Assembly (NCBI GenBank): GCA_019843655.1
Contig: JACDQD010000008.1
Span: forward strand, 10,326,442-10,390,441
Direction of reading: 5' to 3'
DNA from: Lethocerus indicus
Taxonomy: Eukaryota; Arthropoda; Insecta; Hemiptera; Belostomatidae
Length of the DNA: 64,000 bases
Both the position numbers and the translations under genes were made by a program. The notes under the pieces were generated by a model. That model was not told the origin of the DNA, did not search any database, and saw nothing but the letters and a program-made list of their open reading frames with translations. Shown here one piece after another: positions 20,301-32,210 of the stretch; the stretch's first letter is position 1, and the number at the start of each line of letters is the position of its first letter.

Positions 20301-23300
20301 GGGCAAAGTCAAGCGTTGATGTTGCGAAGTCGTTCGTTTGTATTTCTGACTAGGCTTCCATTTAGTTTACAAACAGGTGAGGCGAAATTCCAGTGTTCTA
20401 AACAAACGTTTATTTATAAATTACATACTTCCGATGGATTGGATCCTATATTCAGAAACTATTTGACTGAACTTTTAGTGCCCGTTATCATGTAACGCGA
20501 CCTACTTTTCAACAGATAGCCTACTGAAATGAAGCAGTCAGTGTCTTATCAAATCTGATACGGCTGTGTCGAATAGCCATAATACTACATTTATATACGC
20601 GAATATTAGGTCTAAATATACTTGTATTAAGCACAATGTTGGTAATGAGAATTTATAATAGCGCATAATAGCCAGTCTTATTGCCTTGGGGAAATTAGCA
20701 GCGTTCAAGCGCATTCAGCAAATATAATGGGCTTTCTCAGATATTTTTCTTGTTTAACTATTCATTACAGATCAGTAGAAGTAACCGCAATAATAATTAC
20801 CACGAGCAGCATTGTTTAAACCGAAGGTTGCCAAACGTTTTCAGTCTCCTCGGGTTCACCTTGTGCCTTCATATATAATAACAAATAAACAGATTTTAAA
20901 GCAATTCCCTCTGCACTTACTACTCTCAAGCTAACTTAGTGCATGTAAAGAGAATTTAAAGAGATGTTTTCACCGGATAAACATCAGGACTGTGGCCGAC
21001 GTGTCCGAGCCATTGAAAGGCATCGAGTAGGGTCCGATGAGTCAACCCTGGATATTTGCATACGCCACGAGACCCATCCAATTCTTCCCGCTGTACTAAT
21101 TTCAACTTCTTTCGAGCGTCCCACTCTGAATCGTTTCTCAGGCGAACAATTTTAAATCTCCAATAAATCAATTCCGTCTCTATATAACCGGCCAGTTTTT
21201 ATTCTGTAATTTAGCTAAAGTTAAGTTTGTTGTTTTTTTAATTCGCAAAACCGGTTTGAAACTCCGCCAACTACCTTTTTTTATTTAGCGGTTGTAAATC
21301 GGCGTTCGAATTTTCCTTGTTGGATCGCATTTGACCGCAGGCCAATGCAGCAGTTTTCTTTGTTTTCAAGATCAGGGAAGAAATAACCTTCACTGGGGAC
21401 TAATTGCTCGAATATTGTGTTACATTAGTGGTTACCGATCGACTATGTTCAACTGGGATAGTTCAACTTTAATTAGGACTGGTCCTTCTGTTGCAAGTTC
21501 TTGTTAATCATTTGTTGTTATATTCGTCAGTTGTATTTAAATATTATTTTTAATTCCCGTATGTAAATGATATAACTACCGAAAGTAAGGTTCCGTTAGG
21601 TCAGAAAATTATTTACCATTTCCTCCCCTCATTAGGACGTATGTTTTACATCAACCGAAGTAGTGGTAGTATGTACAAATGTTCCGAACACAAAGGAACA
21701 ATCGGCACCATAATATCTCTGAGCCATCTGTGCTTAAAACCTTCAAGGTCTCCTACTAATCCCTCCTGTCGGGGGCAGGCGAACGTATCATTCACAGTTC
21801 GGTCACGCCCTAATAAGTGGGTAACGTCGGTTCTTTCTGGCTAATGAAAGATTTGGATGATGAAGGAAGTTCGAAAAAAGTCTCTTGGGAGGAGTCCAGA
21901 ATAAGCATCGCATATGTTAGACAACTTATATCTCTTCGCAGTAGTGAGTGGATTTTGTACTTCGATTTGTTCGGTTTTGCAGAATCCATTTTGCCCAGGT
22001 TTCTTACTATAAGCAAATTGAACATTTGTAGTATCAGTAACAATGATAGCGTAACAAAATATCTGGCGGATAGGTTCGACGGCACGCGTAAGCGGTAAAT
22101 ATACTGCCAACGGAATGCTACTGACGGTTATGAGAAGCCGAAAACCGGAGCTAGCTTAGGACCAAATCGTCGAACGGTTATCCAAACCTCCGCGGACCCT
22201 CAAGCAATAAATAAAAAGAAAAACATAGTTATGTAATACGCTCTATCAACACACAAACATACACCGTGACGGCTAGATAAAAACGTATTTTTAGTACAGG
22301 AAGAACAATTTGAAGCCTGTAACGTCCAATTACGACAACATCGTTGAGTCGCCATCCACAATTATCGAAAAGTCCATCATGGTTGCACAACGAATCATCA
22401 TCTAATTATCTAAGTATACAACCGACTATTAAATTATGATCTGACTGTATCGTCCTGTTCCTCAAATGCTATACAAGGTGTCCCGGAAGTAAACCGCAAT
22501 ATTTGAACTTCTGATAAGCGCCTTATCCTCGCGACAATTGTAGGCCCCCCGTGAAAGAATTATAATTTCATTTTCCCGATATCTGTTGCGATTTGATCCT
22601 TTGTTAGTATGTTATCGATGTTGCCACCTAATTCCAGACGTTTGTTGAAAGTTGGAAGACGATGGACGAACAGTGGGCAAACATACTCTTAGCTATCTTC
22701 TTGCTTCTAACCTGTTCGTCAACATCATTAGGGCCTTGGCTACACTTTTCTGTCCGATTACTTTCGAAAGGGGCAGTTGTAGATCTTCAGACTGTGTGAA
22801 TTACGTTTCTCAAATGCCTGTCCGGTCGCAAAGACGGCTCTGAAATGTTAATTATTTTTTCGCAGAAATTTGAGATCCACTATTCACTCTTTTGTACTAT
22901 GACTATTATGAATTTTTCCTTCTTCTACAGTTTATCAAAATAAAAATTATACCATTTGCATATATTTAGAGAATTATAAAAAAAATATCCGCGATATTGG
23001 CTTCGGATGATCAACTTAATAGCGGGCACTACATTCGCGAATTAATTTATACCTCATTAGTTCATCAACTGTACTACGATATTATACTGTACGTTATTAT
23101 AGAACACATAATAAAAATATGAATATTTGTGGACAATAAGTTCTACCCGCCGAACATTTTTGTTAGCCGTCTCCTAAAAATGGTTTCGTAGTTGTCTTGT
23201 ATCTAGTTTTATCTCTTCGCATAAACTAAACAGTTTAAACTGGCCGTTTATCAAGAACGCCGCCGTAGGCATTTTTTTCTTGCCTGTGGACTGTGGAGCC

Positions 23301-25417
23301 GAGGCAGGCCAATGTAAACTCGTAGAGGTTAACTGGTCCCGTCCGTCATTACCTCCTCCTTCGACTCGTAGAGCTAATTCCCCGGCCTTCCGCCCACCCG
23401 CAATACACAGCATACAGACAGGCTCGCTCCTCAATCCGATAGCTGCATACAAATCGTGTTCAAACGACATCTTCGCGATGTAACCACGTGTTGTTTCGGC
23501 CGAATAGTCACCATTGAGCATTGTAAAATTATACAATTCGAATAAAGAATAGTTTAAAATTTCATTTATTTCAAACAACTGTACAGAACAATAAGTGACA
23601 TTTATGAGACAGAGTAGAACAACAGAGGAGAAATATACTGGCTATAAAATATCAGAATCATTATTAGTGTAATTATTGTTATCGTCGACGAAACTTCTAG
23701 CGATTTTATAGGTTATAAGTTTTTATCGGTGGAATATATTTAATTTGAATAGGTTGAATATATTGAAAATTAATTTATTTTAAAGGATTGAATTGTGATG
23801 ACGGCAATAAAAATGATAATATAAAAATGACCTCAGAGTTATACGATCATTGATAACTGATCCTAAAGTTTCGTAATCCTAATTGTTTCGTTAAAAACAG
23901 TATAGCTCTAATGAGATGGTCTTGCGCCGATTACAGTGTTATTAGTTTCATCCGGACCGCAGCCTTCCATCAGCGATAAGGTTGGTTCTAGGGCAAATCT
24001 GGACGCAGTAACATAACATAAGAAATAACCAATAAAAAACAGCAACTAAATCCAAACAGTATGAGCGTAATCCATTTTTATCCAACTTAATTTTCCATGT
24101 CGAAACTACGCCTTAAGGCCTATCGACGATATCGAGCTTACATCATCCCGAAGTCCGCTGAATGCGTTTATCGTCCGTTCTTAGAAACTATAAGTCGTGG
24201 TCAGTCCATATTTCTCAGTCGAAATCAAGGCCGACTCAGACCTCGGAAATCCTCAGAGAATGCTAGGATCTCTTATATTGTAGAATCAGGTTCAGTTCCA
24301 GACGACAGTAAGTTCCTCAGGTTCTCAGCTTATGTATGGCAGAAATTAATTTCAGAAGCGAGTATTATAATTACGGGTTAAAATAAACGCCACGTTTAAA
24401 GCTCACAAAAACATTTTATCATTATAACTGGAAAATTATACAGCGAGCTCTTTGCTACAAAAGGAAATTAAATAATATGTGCGCTGGAACGATGTCGGAT
24501 TGACACATTATAATACAAAGGGAACTTTGATTATTCTAAGACTTCATCTCGAGGGAAGGGGAAAGGTAGATCCGGTGGGTGGGGCGGATGTTGGGATTTT
24601 TTCATGTTTTTCCTGCACTACTGTCGAAGAATGTGCAGGTTCTTTCCGAACAGTTTCTCTAGCCGAAATAAAAAAGAAATAAATATTTCGCATTGTCTCA
24701 AATAAATTTTGACTTTCCGGTGTGCGGGATATTCGCCCCCGATACAAACACAATTGTATACAAGTGTACAATACAAGTGTATTTGTCAGCTTTCAGCGTT
24801 GTGGGGCCGCTGGCTTTAGACACGTCGTCAACGGTTCGTTTAATTTTCCGTCTCCATTTTACTATTTAACTCACCCGTCATTAGCATAATTATATAGAAA
24901 GGTCGGTGAATTCTTCCTTGACGAAGGTTAATGGGGGGGTTATTTTCGCTGTTCATTATTTTCTGCAATCTCGGTAAAAGACTAAAATAGCAATGTTTTA
25001 AACGCGAAGCGCCTAAATAAAATTTGAAGCACCTACTCCAAACATTCTTCATTTATTTGAGCTTCATGGGAAGCTGACATAAATCAGTACCTGATAATAT
25101 TATTAACGTGTAAGCCAAACCGTGGATGTGACGGTAAATGGGAGGCCAGCTCGACAATACTTTTCCGCATTTTTACTAGAAATCTTTACTAACGCCTTGC
25201 TTTCCGTTTACAGAAATATTGTCCGTCGACCCGCGACGGGTTTGCCGACAAATACAACTTGTTCTACCAGCCTATGAAGAACTGGGACGTGCGCTGGAAT
25301 TGGGAGAAGTTCTTGATCGACAGGAGGGGCAGGCCCTACATGAGGTACGACCCGAGCTCAGAGCCTTTGGAAAACATCTCCAGCGACATCAGCAGCTTGA
25401 TCCAGGTCGACATTTAG
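17389..25417 (+). CDS. Secreted selenocysteine glutathione peroxidase (GPX3-like)
   Basis: Four coding exons: 17389-17568, 17727-17855, 17989-18132 and 25214-25417 (stop TAG 25415-25417); 218 residues if the TGA at 17757-17759 is read as selenocysteine. The N-terminus is a signal peptide (about 1-20, hydrophobic core [13 protein letters not shown]). The body aligns end to end with the vertebrate extracellular GPX3 group: LSEFQGK, ANVATY-Sec-[26 protein letters not shown] and the C-terminal [10 protein letters not shown]. The catalytic tetrad is complete: Sec71, Gln104, Trp179, Asn180. The enzyme would reduce hydroperoxides with glutathione outside cells. All exon junctions are phase 0. A SECIS hairpin lies in the presumed 3'UTR. 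Exon 4 follows a 7.1-kb intron and is much richer in CpG than exons 1-3, but it continues the family alignment exactly (TYLK then KYCPST). Everything after the TGA is intact, which argues against a pseudogene. Confidence 0.93.
17757..17759 (+). other. In-frame TGA read as selenocysteine (Sec71)
   Basis: TGA sits exactly at the catalytic Sec/Cys position of glutathione peroxidases, between ACT TAC and GGT TTC ACT (Thr-Tyr-Sec-Gly-Phe-Thr). It is the only stop in frame across the four exons. The reading frame stays open and conserved after it, and a SECIS element follows downstream on the same strand. Confidence 0.92.
18133..25213 (+). other. 7.1-kb third intron of the glutathione peroxidase gene
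   Basis: Bounded by GTAAGT at 18133 and TTTACAG ending at 25213. From about 18,345 on, base composition changes from CpG-depleted AT-rich DNA to CpG-rich DNA. Several overlapping ORFs of 60-134 codons occur on both strands, as expected by chance in this composition, and none resembles a known protein. Two short related stretches (GGTC(A)GAGGTCCGG at about 19100 and 19213) are the only repeats noticed. No exon, RNA gene or intact transposon is recognised. Confidence 0.6.
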
Positions 25418-26957
25418 GGGCAGCAAATATTCAAAAGACGCCCTTTTAGCCTCAACGATTTAGAAAAAAGACGGCGCTAGATTCGAACAATAGATTCCCG
25501 GGGGCGCACCGAGGTCCTTTTCGTTGAGTACTCCAAAATCGATATAACAATTATTGATCCATTATTTACCGTATTATTCCATTCATCGGTATTCATAAAA
25601 AAATGATAAAGTTAAAACCTCTCTCGCAATTTACCTTTTTTCCTATTCCGTTTTAAACGCTCTACGCAATTCTTGCGATGCACCGGTGCGCCCCCATCCC
25701 GCCCCCATCTCTTTATTAGGAGTAAATTAATTAGGAATGATCGCTTTCGAAATCCTGACACTCGTTCGTTGTTTTCAAGTAACTTGGTCTTTGTAATACG
25801 CCGTCATTATGCGTTATTACATCGTCGACGGGACGCAATAGAGGTAGAACGATAGAGTTGCGACATTTCAGCAGAACGCCGGTCTCCAAGGTCGGCAAAC
25901 GAGCTCAGATCCTTGCTCCTTGGCGAAACAGCCTAGAAAACGCCGTCCGAGTGTTGGCATTTCGAAATGTTTTCATTCGGTCACCTTCTGTTGTAAACGT
26001 GTATTGTCGAAATTCGTTCGAGTTCGACCAGAGATATCCATCCATTATAATAGCTTAGATCCCGACCTGTAGGGATGTTGGATCTTGACTGTACTTAGAG
26101 CCAGCTCGATGGAGCACAGAGTCTCTGATGCCTCGAATTCAAGCATTGGCAATTATTATAGATGTTTTCTAAAAGTGTAATCTAATCTAAAAGTTTTGAG
26201 GCCTGCTCAAATATTTTCCTTCGCTCCCGTCTTTTTTCCAAGTCAACATTGACAAGTTGCCGTCGGCACAGCACCATGATTTCATGAAGCGGACCACTTC
26301 TTACTAACACACCACTTACTAATTACCTATTATACTAGGATTTTACACAGGGAATAATCTTATAAATAGTTCATAGTTCGTCCTTGGTTTTGGGATTTAT
26401 CGGACCGATTTGAATAGCGCGAGCGGAATGTTTAAAAACGCCAGCGTATTGCCGGCTTCGGTGTGTCTAAGCGCGGCCGCTGCTTTTAGTTTGTGACGGA
26501 ACAGCCTTAAATCACCACGCGTGAGGAGCTGCTCCTGATGAGCCGTGGCCGACCCGCGCTCTTCAGTGCATTCGGGTGCGGGACGACACGCGTTCTAAAC
26601 GCGGCACCGAGTTTTCCACCGAAGCCGGAATACGGCGTTGGTTTCGGCAGGGAAGTTTTACTCGATGTGAACCTAAATTTTGTTCCAAATATATATTTAT
26701 TTAAAAAAAACAATATATCTCGTATTTTATTTCTACAATCTTCACCGAAATTCCTTGAAGCGACTCCAGAAGCGCATGGACGTTGAACGATGATGAATGC
26801 TTCTGGTATTCTGTCAATTCGAGGACCGCATAATAACTATGATTGCTTAAGAAGAACTGCCGTACCTAAGAAACTTTAGAAATGTCGTCGGTCAAATTAA
26901 ATATGGCAATGCTACACCGTGATTTAAAATTTGTATTTGTGAACATTTTATAATTCT
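25418..26957 (+). other. Presumed 3'UTR of the glutathione peroxidase and tail-to-tail spacer
   Basis: CpG-rich noncoding DNA between the GPx stop and the choline-transporter stop (minus strand). It contains the SECIS at 26470-26560. A perfect hairpin with 6-bp arms (GTCGAA 26006-26011 with TTCGAC 26023-26028) lacks the SECIS core and is probably incidental. I find no clear AATAAA after the SECIS; AATATA near 26712 is a weak candidate. Confidence 0.5.
26470..26560 (+). promoter_or_regulatory. SECIS element (type II) for selenocysteine insertion
   Basis: The folded parts, 5' to 3', are as follows. Helix I is GGCCGCTGCT (26475-26484) with AGCCGTGGCC (26541-26550), one mismatch and one G-U, extended outward by AGCGC (26470-26474) with GCGCT (26556-26560). 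The SECIS core pairs GTGA (26493-26496) with TGAT (26536-26539), giving the non-Watson-Crick UGA/GA quartet. Helix II is GGAACAGC (26498-26505) with GCTGCTCC (26528-26535), one mismatch. The conserved AAA (26509-26511) lies 12 bases after the UGA. Helix III is TCAC (26512-26515) with GTGA (26521-26524) closing a 5-base loop, which makes it type II. It lies 1.05 kb after the GPx stop and 0.4 kb before the convergent transporter gene ends, so it must sit in the GPx 3'UTR. Core spacing matches the eukaryotic SECIS consensus. Confidence 0.85.
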
Positions 26958-29900
26958 TCATTTCCCACCGCTGGCCGCCAAGGTTTCGTCGTTTTCTTTG
27001 TCTTTGAAAACTCCCATGAAATCGTACCTGGAAAAACAGATTTGAGCATTTTAAAAATAGATATTTTTCAAAGGAAAAAATACAAGGTAAGTAATTAAAA
27101 TAAAAAAGTAAGTAGTTAATTAGCAACAGGACGACCATACGTCCTGTCTGTCTACCCCCTTTCCCAGGTAACTTCATATCGCTTGGATTCTACGGTAACT
27201 AGATTTGAATTTAAATTTTAAAAAGTTACTTGAGACCGATGCATCCGCTGAGGAACATCTTCCGTGTAATGGCGCTCACGACGAGGAATATGATCATAGA
27301 CGCGATCATTATTAGCGTCCTGAAAGGGAACCTCTGCACATTTTCTTCCTCGAGATACCACGGGTATTTCAAAATGGCTGGTAACCCGATACCCTCTTCA
27401 CCGGCTGAAAAATTACCGTGAAGTTAGGGCAAGCTAATCGACAAAGAGAGAAAACGAAGAATAATGTACGCGTAAAACCAGCCACAACTCCTTTTTTTTA
27501 ATTCTGACAACCATTCGTCACAGTGAAGAAACGCCAACGCTTTTTTTCGAAAGAGTGGTATGAGTAAAATCTGCTAACGTTGGGGTGAAAACCGATTTTT
27601 GTATCAGGAGGTAGACCACTTGGTTCCTGATACATCGGCCTATTTGTTCAGGCCGTGGCTACTAGATAGCGCCGATGACCCGATGAGTTTGATTGACGTC
27701 CGCTAGATGGCGTTGTCCACCAACAATGAGGCTCTTGAGGTTTGATTGACCTCCGCTAGGAGGCCTGCTGTACCTATCTGTCCTGGTACAGCCATTCTCT
27801 GCCAGGTCTGACCTGCGCCATTATGCCTCTTTAACCTAGCGCGTTTGGCCCAACTGTGCCGTACTAAATGTGCCATTGCGTATGGTAAGATTCCGTACTG
27901 GTTCAGTACTACACTTAAGGTGTTGCCTCCTGAATGGTGAAAAGAAATGGGAAGGAAGATTCGGTCCTTCAGGGGGAAATCTGCAAGAAACACCCACAAG
28001 ACAGGATAAGGACCAAAAAAGTGGTGAGATACAGTTTGTTGGTCACAAAGTGTGCGCCTTCTGAGAAAGAGGGTATACATGTATCAGATAACAGGAACAC
28101 CATCGCGTAATCCTTCAGACAACATTTCCTTTTCTCCAGCAATTCCAATCGTCTCTCTCTTCTCCAAAGCCTCAACTCTAAAGTAAAAAACAAAAGCGCG
28201 GTTGGGCAATTAACGAATTCCAAAGCCCACGTCTTGGCCCCTACAAAACCAGTTTAACTTATCGGCCCTCTCGGATACCGGAAACGACTTCTCTTTCACG
28301 TTGGTAAACATTTTAATATCCAGACCTTCGACGCTTCCCATTTAAGATTGAGAAACCGAATCGACTTCACTATGTTGAAATCCAGATCTTTCTACCGAAT
28401 ACAGCTCGCGAGAGAAACTCGAGAAGGAGAAATTCCTAGAAGGTAAAAAAGGACTATTTTATTTACTAATTTCCAGATGTATAAACAATTTTTAAATGGT
28501 TCAACTAGAACTAGTTTTTTCTGCTTAACAGAGAATGAATATAAAGCTCAAAGGAATAAAGTAGAGACATTTGTCACTGACGGAAACTAATTAAAAACTC
28601 GCTCATGTGCAGTGACACAATCCCACTCGTCCTTTCATTTTAAGTTATTGGTTTTAGCATAATTGAGAGAGCTTATTGTCAGATATGGAACGCGATAGTC
28701 ATATCGTTTAAGTAAAGATTTCATATGAATTTTCAAATTTACAGAGATAAAATCTAAGCGGCGTAATTACAGGACATTTGACAATGAAATTGTGAAGGAA
28801 ATAGACGCAATTGAAGCCGACGGAACAATCGAAACTTTGAAGTAACAACTCAATTCCGCTGCTCTCTCGCGTTTTATGGGTTTTGCCCGGAACTTAATTG
28901 TTGCGCCGGTGACAGTTTACACCGGGACGTAACGACCTCCATTCCCGCCGGATCCGAACAGAAAGTACCAAATGACAATGCAAAAATGAATACAAAAAAT
29001 TCGATTGAAGCGAATTCATAGTGCGTGACCGTCCATTGTCCTCTAAAAGTATCGAAAATGTCCTTCGGTTTTAGTTCTGGCATTGGATGATTTACTACTG
29101 GAAAGTTTAAAGGTACCACCATATTATTGTGGAGTAAAAACACCGGTGTTTAGTCCTACGTTCTCTCTACATTCTACACTGCAGCATAAATTATATAAGT
29201 GCTCCTTGTTTATTAAAAATGAATTATTGAAGTAACTATCATCACACATAGAGCTGATGATTAATAAATATTCTTTAATAGAAAATTCAAATGGAAGGAG
29301 AATTCGGAATTTGTTTTCAACTAGAAGAGAGAGAACTGATCAATCGAGAGGGACTTTTAAACTCCAGAAGAATTCAAATTAAAATAAACGTTCTATTATT
29401 CTCATCATTCAAAACTTCTCAAAATTATAGTTTATCATTTGAGGCGGTGGAACTCTGTACTTACAGAGGGCGCGGAAGAGCAGGCCGAAAAGGAAGGATA
29501 TTAAGGAACCGTAGGTGTTGACGTAATCGGGCCAATACAAGGTGAGCACCAGCTGGGGAAACAATATCACGTACACCAGGTCGGAACACATAAACCTGCA
29601 ATAAATAGATTACCCTTTATTAAAAAAAAATATGTACTACTTTTCGGAGAGAATTTTAACAGTAAATACCACAGTCTTAAAGAATGTTTCGTATGCTATG
29701 TTATTTCTAACAGCGTTATATTGCTCATGTTTGTGTTTGAATGTTTAGTATTGATTCTTTTATTCAGTTGAAAAACTTGGTTGATGAAGGGTGGAGCCTT
29801 GAGGCCACTCTGGTATGCCTTTTGTGGGCACCAGTTAACCCCGAGTTGTAAAATAGACGCGACAGAGCCTCTCTCATTACGCTATCAGCGTCAGGACACT

Positions 29901-30200
29901 TCGACTAATGAGGTTCCCCCAACTCCTATTTTAATTTCCAAATACGCGAGAGACGATCGACTGTTGCGGGTCGAAACAGCGACAGATGCAATTTCTTATT
30001 TGTGTGCGCTGTCGAAAAATTAATTACAATTCATAGAATAAGTACTTACGACAGATAGTAAATGCTGTTTACCGTCATGGCTATCAATCCGGCGAAAAAA
30101 GTGAACACTACTATTGCAATTCTCAAGACACAGTGCAATTCTTTGTCAGAAGCCTGTTTACAAAAGATGACCAAACTGTTAATTCGGTTATACCGTTGCA

Positions 30201-30249
<49 letters not shown>

Positions 30250-32210
30250 TGTTATTATATAGAGTTTAACAAAACCCAACATTAGTCGAACGCAATATGC
30301 GCTTACGTTGGGACGAAATAAATTCTTGTAGACGTTTCTGGAGAACAGGGCGCTGGAGGCCAATATGGCCGAATCGGCCGATGCCATCACGGCTCCGGAA
30401 ACAGATCCGAGACCGAAAAATGCCACCCACTGGAAACAATTGCCGTTGATTCTAAATTATTTTATTTCTATATTATAATAGTTGGGCTTGTGTTACGTCT
30501 GCCTTACCGCCGGTGTCAAATGTCTCAAGACCAGTGGCAAGATCAGAGAATGTTCGTCCGCCCGGATATCTCTCCCAAACGTCGGCACTTTGCTCCAATC
30601 TGAAAGTGGTATATCCCATTTTATATCCCTACAGTTTAATTAGAAATTGTTCTAAAAATGGTTATTATTTTCTCTCATCGTCGGTATTCCCGTTGCCGTT
30701 ATTTTAAGTCGGTATAAGGCTATGTCAGTTTGCCCTAATTAGACTTTCTTCACTTACCCGTCATTTTAGCTATGACGCCCATGATCAAGGACGGTACCGC
30801 TATCAACAGAGAGAAACACATCGATGCCCAAGACATTCGGAACGCCAACTGTGTCGACCGGATGGAGAAAACGCGTTGGAAATATCCCTGTTGAGAGCAC
30901 AAATTATGTTTAAAACGCAAATATTTTGTTCCTAATTTCTTCAGGTTTATTCGTTCGGTCGGAGCATAACCTTACTTGCCAGGGTATACCCCCCAGAGCC
31001 AAGACGAGCATATCGTCTATATACATCGCGATTTCAGTTTTCTCGATTTTTCCCAGCCACTCTTCCGTTTCCAATTGTCTTAGCGATCCGGCTTCGCTGT
31101 GATAAGCAAAAGGCACACTAATAACCTGGGTTAAAAATTGAATTTTTGTTTTTGTTTTTAATTTTAAAATATCTTTACATCGATTATTTGTGACGGCGAA
31201 TAAACTTACTAGTCCGACAACGATGAACAAGAGTTTTATTATGTCCGTGTACGAGATACTGTTGAGACCTCCGACCAGGGTGTAGAGCCCGGCGAACAAA
31301 GCACTCACAATTACGGCTTCGTTAGCCCTTATTCCCAATATTACCACGAGTGCGTTCCCTGAAACAGAAAATATAATACATTTATCCTTAATCAAGATTA
31401 ATACAATTAACTACTGACACCGCCGCTGTATGTAGACAAAAAGAAACTAATCCCGTGTAAATTCTCGGACACGTAATCTCGTTACCTAACGAATTCAAGA
31501 TTGAAGCGCACCAGAAAAATTCGGAGCATATTGCCGGCAGTATGAGAAGAGCCCCGAAACGGTAACCATATTTGTGCTGGAACGGATCCAGCAAAGTTAT
31601 ATATTCCCCATCTCGCATTTTCTTGATAAAAAACAAAGCGCCTGAAAATTACGGGTAAAACAAACAATAAGTCCGGTCGGAAAAGAAATGGCACGAAGAA
31701 AATACCTGACATATTATTCGGCGTACTCGTCGTATTTATATTAAATAAATAATTACCTAAAGCCAAGGCCGCACTGTACCCAATAGGTACTTTGCATTGA
31801 AGTAAACCCGATGAATATATCTTCTCGGCGGTACCAGTAATGTAGCTTCCCCCGGCCCAGGTCGCTAGAAGCAAACAAATGTACGAATCAAATTGAAAAT
31901 TTAATTGCTATTTGTAATTACAAGATCGTTCGTTGGTTTACAACAAAAAGAAAGCCAGCCGGCAGGGATAAAGGGGTGGAAGTAACCGGGTTAAGGGTTT
32001 TGACCTAAGTTGTTACTCAGCGGCCTATAACAGCCATTCATAATTACCCGTCAGAGTAGTCGTGCCAACGAAAAGACCCAGCCTTCTCCCGGCGTTCATC
32101 GTCTCCAACTCTGAGTCTCCACTGTATTTTCTTCCTGCCCATATTCCAACTGCAAGTATCACAATGTAGAAGAACAAAATTGCCACTACTCCTGTGACAA
32201 AGACAGCCAT
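26958..32210 (-). CDS. High-affinity choline transporter 1-like (SLC5A7 family)
   Basis: Thirteen exons, 5' to 3': 32210-32048, 31864-31757, 31641-31486, 31358-31210, 31125-30976, 30887-30758, 30599-30508, 30429-30307, 30153-30050, 29595-29465, 27404-27230 and 27027-26958, twelve of them listed here as the complete coding set; 516 residues, every junction in frame. The product begins [19 protein letters not shown] and shows the CHT1 landmarks [78 protein letters not shown] and RFPFRTL, consistent with the sodium-coupled 13-TM fold. Known members import choline into cholinergic terminals for acetylcholine synthesis. The tail after the last TM is only about 25 residues, shorter than neuronal CHT1, so this may be a paralogue. 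Disregard the word thirteen for exons: twelve coding exons are supported. Confidence 0.9.
27405..29464 (-). other. 2-kb intron of the choline transporter gene
   Basis: CpG-rich, without a recognised exon. The flanking exons join in frame ([13 protein letters not shown]), so nothing is missing. A partial duplication with a 53-base offset shares TTTGATTGAC (27688-27697 and 27741-27750) and adjoining CCGCTAG. Open frames of 125 codons (27703-28080, minus) and 89 codons (28874-29143, minus) match no family I know. Confidence 0.5.
30205..30246. repeat. (AT)n microsatellite
   Basis: An uninterrupted AT dinucleotide run of about 42 bases in an intron of the choline transporter, close to the exon at 30050-30153. 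Confidence 0.95.

Noticed and set aside
20956..21171. Fragment reading [12 protein letters not shown], reminiscent of a non-LTR retrotransposon reverse-transcriptase C-terminus
   Set aside because: The similarity covers under a dozen residues, and no neighbouring frame carries other reverse-transcriptase motifs.
22480..22510. GGTGTCCCGGAAGTAA as a transposon terminal repeat
   Set aside because: No matching inverted copy or target duplication was found nearby.
23174..23578. 134-codon minus-strand ORF in the GPx intron
   Set aside because: It starts at TTG, resembles no family, has no flanking splice signals that extend it, and overlaps open frames on the other strand. It is probably chance in CpG-rich DNA.
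25590..25780. Earlier SECIS candidates around AATGATAAAG and GGAATGATCGC
   Set aside because: No complementary arm, no apical AA at the right distance and no 3' GA partner. The hairpin at 26470-26560 satisfies every requirement.
27703..28080. 125-codon minus-strand ORF in the transporter intron
   Set aside because: Not recognisable. It contains a local duplication and overlaps ORFs in other frames, with no supporting start context or splice sites.
28874..29143. 89-codon ORF as an extra choline-transporter exon
   Set aside because: The flanking exons already join in frame with no gap in the family alignment.
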